In this document: positions 59,678-64,000 of the stretch, piece after piece
How the letters are laid out: each line of letters begins with the position of its first letter
How positions within the stretch are numbered: the first letter of the stretch is position 1
Assembly (NCBI RefSeq): GCF_025369935.1
Contig: NZ_CP104467.1
Span: forward strand, 6,455,001-6,519,000
Origin: Paenibacillus andongensis
GTDB taxonomy: Bacteria > Bacillota > Bacilli > Paenibacillales > NBRC-103111
Direction: 5' to 3'
Length of the DNA stretch: 64,000 nucleotides
Notes under the pieces: generated by a model
Databases searched by the model: none
Seen by the model: only the letters and a program-made list of their open reading frames with translations
What the model was told of the DNA's origin: nothing
Program-made: the position numbers and the translations under genes

Positions 59678-60352
59678 TTGGACGCAATAGATTTTCATAG
59701 AGAACATGAAAATTTTGTTAGCTATCATGAGAAGCGACGGACGGGAGAGCGTCTGCGCCGATTAAAAGATGGACATGGCTATGCTGAAAAACAATTTATG
59801 CAGTATATCTGGTGGCCCATCATTGGGCATTTTCGCCATCTTCATCCCGAGTATGAAGTAAGAGATTTTCAAGACAACACAAGGTTCGTTGACTTCGTTT
59901 ATTTGCGTCCACCGCATCGGATTTGTATCGAGATCGACGGGTATGGTCCACATGCGAGAGATGTTGACCGCACTCGTTTCGGGGATAACCTGATGCGGCA
60001 GAATCAGTTGGTTCTGGACGAATGGAAGGTTTTTCGGTTCTCACTCGATGATATCACCCAGCATCCGCGACGCTGCCAACAAGTCGTCCTCAACATCATG
60101 GGGAGATGGTATGGTGATCAAACTCCACTTTCTTCACTCACGCATCGGGAAAAAGAAATCGCTAGCCTTGCTGCAATTACCATTGATCCGCTTAAACCGC
60201 GTGTAGTAGCTGACCATCTCGGAATCCGTGTTGAACACGCACGAAAGTGGCTTCATAGCCTGCACAGGAAAGGAATAATAATGCCAGTCAGTGGGGAGCA
60301 GAGAATTCGCTCGTACATTTTGGATCCAGGAGGGCGGAAATATTTCGTATAG
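59678..60352 (+). CDS. DUF559-like nuclease-fold protein with winged-helix tail
   Basis: About 224 residues. The region 38-120 resembles the PD-(D/E)XK fold of DUF559/Vsr-type proteins: FVDFVYLRPPHRICIEIDGYGPH with Asp72 and Glu85-x-Asp87 as candidate metal ligands. Residues 155-224 look like a winged helix (TPLSSLTHREKEIASLAAITI...ADHLGIRVEHARKWLHSLHRKGII). The start is uncertain: GGGAGG touches the in-frame TTG at 59678, while an ATA at 59687 has ideal 9-base spacing. Function unknown; DNA binding or cleavage is plausible. Confidence 0.75.
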   Translation: MDAIDFHREHENFVSYHEKRRTGERLRRLKDGHGYAEKQFMQYIWWPIIGHFRHLHPEYEVRDFQDNTRFVDFVYLRPPHRICIEIDGYGPHARDVDRTRFGDNLMRQNQLVLDEWKVFRFSLDDITQHPRRCQQVVLNIMGRWYGDQTPLSSLTHREKEIASLAAITIDPLKPRVVADHLGIRVEHARKWLHSLHRKGIIMPVSGEQRIRSYILDPGGRKYFV

Positions 60353-60388
60353 GCTAATTTAGAAGGGGTGACGGCATTGGTGCTCCAG

Positions 60389-60582
60389 AATAGAAGTCTT
60401 TGGAGACTTCTATTTGCACCAATTCACGGTTTTAAGTGAAAATAGAAGCCTCTAGAGACTTCTATTTGTTAAAAAAGTGGCGCCAGATTGGAATATTGGT
60501 GTAAATAAGAGCCTTTGGAGGCTTCTATTTTCCTCCGGTGAAGAGAAAATGACTAAATAAGAGTCCCACGGGACTCTTATTT
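60389..60582. repeat. Array of four palindromic hairpins
   Basis: Four palindromes of 26-28 bases at 60389-60414, 60440-60467, 60503-60530 and 60555-60582, spaced by 24-35 bases. Arms follow AATAGAAGTC/GACTTCTATT or AAATAAGAGTCCC/GGGACTCTTATTT, and copies 1 and 3 have a TTTGGA centre. Copies 1 and 4 are perfect, with 10 and 13 bp stems. They fill most of the 296-base gap before the prophage remnant, which holds no gene. Confidence 0.9.
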
Positions 60583-60648
60583 AGGTGCGAGATGAAGAGT
60601 TACTAGCGTAGACTGGTGATTATCAAAGATTGTTGAGCATTCAGCAGC

Positions 60649-60783
60649 TTACTGCTGCCCGGACGCTTTCCTAAGCTCGTCTGCCAAACGGTGAAACTCC
60701 ACTCTAGCTTCTGCATCCTCTGTGCTCATCCAAGCAGCGAATAAAAAGTTAATAATCTTATTCGCATCATCAGAACTCATCAT
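60649..60783 (-). CDS. Small phage-associated protein
   Basis: A 44-residue protein, MMSSDDANKIINFLFAAWMSTEDAEARVEFHRLADELRKASGQQ. It overlaps the end of the lysin gene by 14 bases, and a GGGGGG run lies just upstream of the ATG, so translation is probably coupled to the lysin. It is helical and acidic with no membrane segment. Family not recognised. Confidence 0.6.
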   Translation of the reverse strand: MMSSDDANKIINFLFAAWMSTEDAEARVEFHRLADELRKASGQQ

Positions 60784-61201
60784 ATCCCCCCCTTTCCTCC
60801 TCTATCTGATCAAAACGTGTGTGTTCGCTCCCTTCAATAATTCGAATCAGCTTGACCGCGTACTGCGGATCCGTCGCATAACCTGCCCGCTGCAGCTCCT
60901 GGCTTGCGCACCTGTAGTCCCTCTCATTTATCACATTCGCGTTTCTAGGATTGCCAGCAAGCAGCAGCGAATGATCACTGACGCTATCGCACCAACTGTC
61001 ATAAACACGAAAACCGTTTACAATTTGTATCCACTTGCCGTTTATGAATTCTTTCGTAACTTGCAGCTGCCCGGGAGTTGAGCGACCCCAGCCACTTTCC
61101 AGAATAGCCTGCGCGATGGTAACACTAGCTAAAATACCAAACTCCTGCATATCCGCTTGTGCAGCTGGAGCTAATTGATCAATAAAGCTTTCTTTGCTCA
61201 T
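60770..61201 (-). CDS. Glucosaminidase-type lysin, probably internally deleted
   Basis: A 143-residue protein of the FlgJ/LytG glucosaminidase family: FIDQLAPAAQADMQEFGILASVTIAQAILESGWG contains the catalytic Glu, and FRVYDSWCDSVSDHSLLL and YATDPQYAVKLIRII are later blocks. Active members have a segment with N-L-F-G-I-K-G after SGWGxS; here SGWGRSTPG passes directly to QLQVTKEFINGKW, so that segment is missing. It may be inactive. It overlaps the holin stop by 4 bases. Confidence 0.8.
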   Translation of the reverse strand: MSKESFIDQLAPAAQADMQEFGILASVTIAQAILESGWGRSTPGQLQVTKEFINGKWIQIVNGFRVYDSWCDSVSDHSLLLAGNPRNANVINERDYRCASQELQRAGYATDPQYAVKLIRIIEGSEHTRFDQIEEERGGYDEF

Positions 61202-61596
61202 AACCCTTCCTCCTTGCCTCGCAGCACTTGAATCATCTGCTTCAAAAAGCTGGGCAGCGGCAGCCCTAATCGCCCATAATTTTCAGTAATTGAAATAAAC
61301 TCATTCGCCAAATAAAAATAAATCGCGCCCGTCATCATCAAGTCTGTATCCATCAGAGTATCCATGCGATGCGCCAACATAATGACGAGAAGCATTAGTC
61401 CTTTGCGGGTAAGGCCCCAGTAGCCAACTTGACTATTAAGGCCATGTTGCTCCTTCATCGAGGCGGCAATGCCCGTTACATAATCGACGAGTATCGCCAT
61501 GAGAAATAGGCTAAGCAGTTCATTCCACTCGCCAAAGGCATAGGTCGCGAGCGCGCCAAACGTAGCTGAAATCAGGTTAAAAACGATTTGATTCAT
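61198..61596 (-). CDS. Phage holin (Cph1/TcdE-like family)
   Basis: A 132-residue membrane protein: NQIVFNLISATFGALATYAFGEW, LLSLFLMAILVDYVTGIAAS, GLTRKGLMLLVIMLAHRMDTLM and IYFYLANEFISITENYGRLGLPLP, the pattern of Cph1/holin-4 proteins with three or so membrane helices. It makes membrane pores that release the lysin. AAGGAG lies nine bases before the ATG. Confidence 0.92.
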   Translation of the reverse strand: MNQIVFNLISATFGALATYAFGEWNELLSLFLMAILVDYVTGIAASMKEQHGLNSQVGYWGLTRKGLMLLVIMLAHRMDTLMDTDLMMTGAIYFYLANEFISITENYGRLGLPLPSFLKQMIQVLRGKEEGL

Positions 61597-61733
61597 TCGT
61601 TTTTGCTCCTTTCTATGAATGCAATATTTTCTATACTGACAGTTCGCCTTCACTGGCTTAGTCATTACTCCGTTGATGCCCGGCTTTCCAAGTTCCATCC
61701 GTCATCAATTCTCTTTGACAAAAGAAACCTCAA

Positions 61734-62051
61734 TTATGAAATTTGTGTTGATGTGTGTACGCCAGCCATAAGAGGTACCGTGCCTTGCGGAGCTGCAGCT
61801 GCTCCCGTTAAAGTAACGGTCAGAATCCCCGTGTACAAATCCCCTGAGCGCATCGTTGCGCTGGAATTAATCACCGTTAACCACCTGCCTCCAACGCCTC
61901 CCAATGGTAATTTAGCTTGTTCAGCCAGTCCCAGCAGTAATAATTGAGCGGCCAACTGATACTCATTTGCCGACCTCGCAGCAATCTGCCCAACGAATTG
62001 TTTCGTAAGGTGGCAAGCATCTCTTGACTCCGACGCACTCTGTACGCTCAA
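61734..62051 (-). CDS. Hypothetical phage fragment
   Basis: An open frame of 105 codons (TTG start) with Ala/Leu-rich first half and RSGDLYTGILTVTLTG in the second. No family is recognised and no SD is visible. Because it lies between a capsid gene and the holin, where tail genes are expected, it may be what remains of deleted structural genes. Confidence 0.4.
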   Translation of the reverse strand: MSVQSASESRDACHLTKQFVGQIAARSANEYQLAAQLLLLGLAEQAKLPLGGVGGRWLTVINSSATMRSGDLYTGILTVTLTGAAAAPQGTVPLMAGVHTSTQIS

Positions 62052-62067
62052 ACACTGCCATGAGACG

Positions 62068-62568
62068 CTAGGTCGACACGTACCGTTGAATCCACGGTAT
62101 ACGCGCCACTGCGAGCCTAAAGCGCGAGCCTAAAGCCGCTTCCGTAAATACGCATATAGCCTTCAGCCAAGCTTCTTGCACAGGCTTTACTTGCCGAAGG
62201 ATCAGAACAGATTTTATGATGCACCTCCCTGCCGCATCCTTGTCCTGCACAGCAGGCAACGTAGTAATTTGCACTGTGTAGGTTTGCCCGTCCACCTCGA
62301 TGACACCGTCCACTGGGTTGAGCAGCCTGTTCATAGTACTCCAGATGTAATCTTGCGCCCCCGCCGATGTCGCGCTTCTCACATGTAAGCTCAGCTTGCG
62401 CCAGCTACCCGGCGCGTCCAGCTTGAACTCTGCGTTGCCACCAACGTGGGTGAGCCAGATGGCCTCATCAGGGGTCTGCGGAACACTGTCCACGAACATG
62501 TCTCTCCCGAGTGTTCCCACACCTTCAAACTGAAGATATAGCGCTAGTTGATTAGCCATGTTAATCAT
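62068..62568 (-). CDS. Phage minor capsid protein-like
   Basis: Residues 4-125 (NQLALYLQFEGVGTLGRDMFVDSVPQTPDEAIWLTHVGG...PGSWRKLSLHVRSATSAGAQDYIWSTMNRLLNPVDGVIEVDGQTYTVQI) resemble minor capsid/head-tail connector proteins of Gram-positive phages (Minor_capsid_3 type). The last 40 residues, with no such character, may be out-of-family sequence after a deletion junction. AAGGAGG lies 12 bases before the ATG. Confidence 0.65.
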   Translation of the reverse strand: MINMANQLALYLQFEGVGTLGRDMFVDSVPQTPDEAIWLTHVGGNAEFKLDAPGSWRKLSLHVRSATSAGAQDYIWSTMNRLLNPVDGVIEVDGQTYTVQITTLPAVQDKDAAGRCIIKSVLILRQVKPVQEAWLKAICVFTEAALGSRFRLAVARIPWIQRYVST

Positions 62569-62638
62569 TCACTTTTCTTACCTCCTTTCCGCTTACTACA
62601 AATCCTTAAGTGTTGAATGTTGAGTATTGAATATTCAC

Positions 62639-62657
62639 TGTTTTGAATTTCAAAACA
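62639..62657. promoter_or_regulatory. Operator palindrome 1
   Basis: TGTTTTGAATTTCAAAACA is a perfect palindrome around a central T. The 17-base core recurs upstream of the ArpU-like and XRE genes. A half-site TTTTCAAAACAC follows at about 62664. Probably bound by the XRE repressor. Confidence 0.7.
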
Positions 62658-62679
62658 TTTTTTCTTTTCAAAACACACA

Positions 62680-62790
62680 CTATCTAAAAGTCCTAACTAC
62701 CACTCGTTTCACTCCTTCCATTCGTCCCCTAATCAGCCCTCTCACAGATCTGCTCAATCTGGACATTATCCCTTCCATCCTTTTCAGCAT
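62680..62790 (-). CDS. 36-residue cationic amphipathic peptide
   Basis: MLKRMEGIMSRLSRSVRGL followed by IRGRMEGVKRVVVRTFR: 13 Arg/Lys and 2 Glu, with hydrophobic residues at positions 5, 8, 9, 12, 16, 19, 20, 24, 27 and 31, which would line one face of a helix. A textbook SD, GGAGGTGATT (62791-62800), sits directly before the ATG. It lies beside an operator palindrome in the prophage remnant. A membrane-active or nucleic-acid-binding role is possible; no family recognised. Confidence 0.6.
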   Translation of the reverse strand: MLKRMEGIMSRLSRSVRGLIRGRMEGVKRVVVRTFR

Positions 62791-62960
62791 AATCACCTCC
62801 CTCACTACTCTACACAACGATCTTACCACGGTGCCAATCTAACGAACTGCCAACAAGCGGCCAACTTACGGTCACACTCCCTTAGCTCTTTATATGCCTT
62901 TAATATACATTTACTTCCCACATCCGATCGCCCTCCTAAGTCCCATACCAACATTGCTCC

Positions 62961-63380
62961 TTAAGAAAGAATCACCTCTAGCCGCAGCATGTAAGCCAGC
63001 TTAGCTATCGCCTTAGCCTTTACCCGGCGATACGTGCGCTCGCTCAAATTCAGCTCATGAAACAGTAAGAAATCGAACAACTTGTCCCTTTGCAAATAAC
63101 GTTTGCTGATCATTTCCCGTTCAAGTTCATCAAGCAGCAACAATGCCTGCTCTACCTCAGCGCATAATCCAACCAGTTGTTCCTCCGTATCGGACAGGTA
63201 CACAGCTGCCTGTTCCTTCACCTTGAGCACCTGATTCGAGCCCGAAATCGCTCCTCTCTCTCTCCGCACATACCCGATCAACCGGTACATACGAACCGTT
63301 TCGAGTACATCTTCCACCTGCTTGCGCGTTGCCCGACGATCAATTTGTTCTTGCTCTATGTGTAAAATACGTTCCACCAT
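62961..63380 (-). CDS. ArpU/sigma-like phage late-gene regulator
   Basis: A 139-residue helical protein: VERILHIEQEQIDRRATRKQVEDVLETVRMYR..., ending LLLDELEREMISKRYLQRDKLFDFLLFHELNLSERTYRRVKAKAIAKLAYMLRLEV. The C-terminus is a sigma-region-4-like helix-turn-helix as in ArpU-type activators of late phage genes. The ATG at 63380 has AGGAG upstream; the frame is open further upstream through the operator region. Would activate the leftward lysis genes. Confidence 0.82.
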   Translation of the reverse strand: MVERILHIEQEQIDRRATRKQVEDVLETVRMYRLIGYVRRERGAISGSNQVLKVKEQAAVYLSDTEEQLVGLCAEVEQALLLLDELEREMISKRYLQRDKLFDFLLFHELNLSERTYRRVKAKAIAKLAYMLRLEVILS

Positions 63381-63406
63381 TCTCCGATCATCTCCTAAAA
63401 TTTGTC

Positions 63407-63479
63407 GTTTTGAATTTCTAAACAAATCATACGTCTTCTTGTTTAAAAATTCAACACAAAATGTTTTGAAAATCAAAAC
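63407..63479. promoter_or_regulatory. Operator palindromes 2 and 3 between the divergent regulators
   Basis: GTTTTGAATTTCTAAAC (63407-63423, one mismatch from palindromic) and GTTTTGAAAATCAAAAC (63463-63479, palindromic arms) match the core of the site at 62640. They lie in the gap between the ArpU-like and XRE genes, as expected for repressor binding sites controlling both. Confidence 0.7.
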
Positions 63480-63496
63480 TTTCTTGCTGAACCCTC

Positions 63497-63526
63497 TTGT
63501 TTTTTGCATCACCAACCCTTTACAAT
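63497..63526 (+). promoter_or_regulatory. Candidate promoter of the XRE gene
   Basis: TTGTTT (63497-63502) and TACAAT (63521-63526) are 18 bases apart, 19 bases before the XRE start codon. Operator 3 lies just upstream of the -35. Confidence 0.6.
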
Positions 63527-63545
63527 AGAAACAGGTGATGAAGCG

Positions 63546-63947
63546 ATGAAAGATATGGTGCAATTCGGCATTCGAATCCGGCATTTGCGTCAGCAGAACA
63601 ATTTCTCCCTTAGAGAACTCGGAGAAAGATCCGGTGTCAGTTATTCGTTTATTAACTCCATAGAAAATAACCGCTTCAATCCATCCAGGGAAACGGTTAT
63701 CGCCTTAGCCGATGCACTTACTAGCTCGGAGAAGGATGATCTTCTACTGCTCGCAGGATTTGCTCCAACGGAAGAAGTGGCGCTAGAAGGACCATTTGGC
63801 CCGAGCAGTTCCGCGGAAGTCGATGATCCTGAAGTCAGTTTATTTTTCAAAGATTTCAAAAATGCGCCCAAAGAGCGCAGGGACGAAATGCTTCGCTTCT
63901 GGAACTTCATCAAAGAACAGCAGATGACCCGCAATCCGGACAGTTAG
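63546..63947 (+). CDS. XRE-family transcriptional repressor
   Basis: A 133-residue protein with an N-terminal Cro/C1 helix-turn-helix (about 6-65: FGIRIRHLRQQNNFSLRELGERSGVSYSFINSIENNRFNPSRETVIALADAL) and an acidic C-terminal part. No LexA-type peptidase domain is present. An AGGTGAT SD precedes the ATG. It is divergent from the ArpU-like gene and probably keeps the prophage remnant silent by binding the GTTTTGAA palindromes. Confidence 0.9.
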   Translation: MKDMVQFGIRIRHLRQQNNFSLRELGERSGVSYSFINSIENNRFNPSRETVIALADALTSSEKDDLLLLAGFAPTEEVALEGPFGPSSSAEVDDPEVSLFFKDFKNAPKERRDEMLRFWNFIKEQQMTRNPDS

Positions 63948-63975
63948 CCCTAACTTATCCTTTTACAATAAAGCC

Positions 63976-63997
63976 AAGCCCTAGCGGGCTTTTCTTT
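63976..63997 (+). terminator. Intrinsic terminator after the XRE gene
   Basis: AAGCCC (63976-63981) pairs with GGGCTT (63986-63991) around a TAGC loop and is followed by TTTCTTT. Confidence 0.8.
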
Positions 63998-64000
63998 ACC

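Larger units (their letters stand above)
62569..62960 (-). other. Regulatory gap in the prophage remnant
   Basis: This 392-base gap between the ArpU-like gene and the capsid gene contains the operator palindrome at 62639-62657 and the small peptide gene at 62680-62790. The rest (62791-62960) has no other gene with an SD that I can see. Confidence 0.6.
60649..63947. mobile_element. Degenerate prophage remnant
   Basis: Leftward lysis and structural genes (small protein, lysin fragment, holin, fragments with a minor capsid protein), a leftward ArpU-like late regulator and a rightward XRE repressor form the skeleton of a prophage. Terminase, portal, major capsid, tail and integrase genes are absent. 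Shared 17-bp operators link the regulator regions. No attachment-site duplication was found, and the right edge may lie beyond the window. Confidence 0.7.

Noticed and set aside
60389..60582. CRISPR array interpretation of the four palindromes
   Set aside because: Units are not identical, spacers are irregular, and no cas gene is in the window.

Overview
This window comes from the chromosome of a low-to-moderate GC, endospore-forming member of the Bacillota, most likely Paenibacillus or a close relative. The evidence is three sets of spore germinant-receptor genes, an alpha/beta small acid-soluble spore protein, a YjcZ-type peptide, GerP-like proteins, a T-box leader, an L20-type infC leader, strong Shine-Dalgarno (SD) sequences and frequent GTG/TTG starts. 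The genus is inferred from gene content only. No rRNA, tRNA, CRISPR array or insertion sequence was seen.

Layout. 1-8.7 kb: a truncated branched-chain amino acid binding lipoprotein, then proline and glutamate catabolism (proline dehydrogenase, P5C dehydrogenase, glutamate dehydrogenase, ACT-domain malic enzyme), a DUF2935 protein and leuB. 8.9-14.9 kb: a germinant-receptor operon with the unusual order A-B-C-B-C. 15-23.4 kb: a VanW protein, a PLP aminotransferase and the branched-chain operon ilvB-ilvN-ilvC-leuA, read leftward from a sigma-A promoter and a T-box leader with a probable valine specifier. 23.4-27.4 kb: a second germinant-receptor operon (A-C-B). 27.4-28.8 kb: infC-rpmI-rplT with an attenuating leader and an ATT start for infC. 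28.8-33.4 kb: two glycosyltransferases, a PAP2 phosphatase and a diacylglycerol-glucosyltransferase-like enzyme, probably for envelope glycolipids or polymers. 33.5-38.6 kb: trmB, a WGxxGxxG surface protein, ytqA/mnmL-like, a lipoprotein cytochrome c whose SD lies in a 17-bp hairpin, ytqB/mnmM-like and manA. 38.8-46.7 kb: guaB, a B12-binding radical SAM protein, a pseudouridine synthase, a D-2-hydroxyacid dehydrogenase and the futalosine menaquinone genes mqnB-mqnD. 46.9-51.5 kb: a self-regulated ArsR-type regulator, a VOC protein and membrane glycosyltransferases (PIG-V-like, GT2, GtrA). 51.5-54.7 kb: a spore block with an SASP, Hsp20, a GerPC-like protein and four related GerPA/GerPF-like small proteins. 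54.8-60.4 kb: a DUF1128 protein, TetR, YigZ, pgi, a 3-hydroxyisobutyrate-dehydrogenase-like enzyme fused to a PilZ domain, and a DUF559-like nuclease-fold protein. 60.4-64 kb: an array of four palindromes, then a shrunken prophage (lysin, holin, minor capsid protein, ArpU-like regulator, XRE repressor) with shared 17-bp operator palindromes and a 36-residue cationic amphipathic peptide gene.

The most unusual items are the dehydrogenase-PilZ fusion, the SD-sequestering hairpin before cytochrome c, the tandem B-C duplication in the germination operon, the four-member GerP-like family, the two kinds of palindromic repeat (the one near guaB and pgi appears to conserve structure with changed stem sequence), and the prophage remnant with its peptide and operators. 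All functions are assigned by reading motifs; no database search was run.
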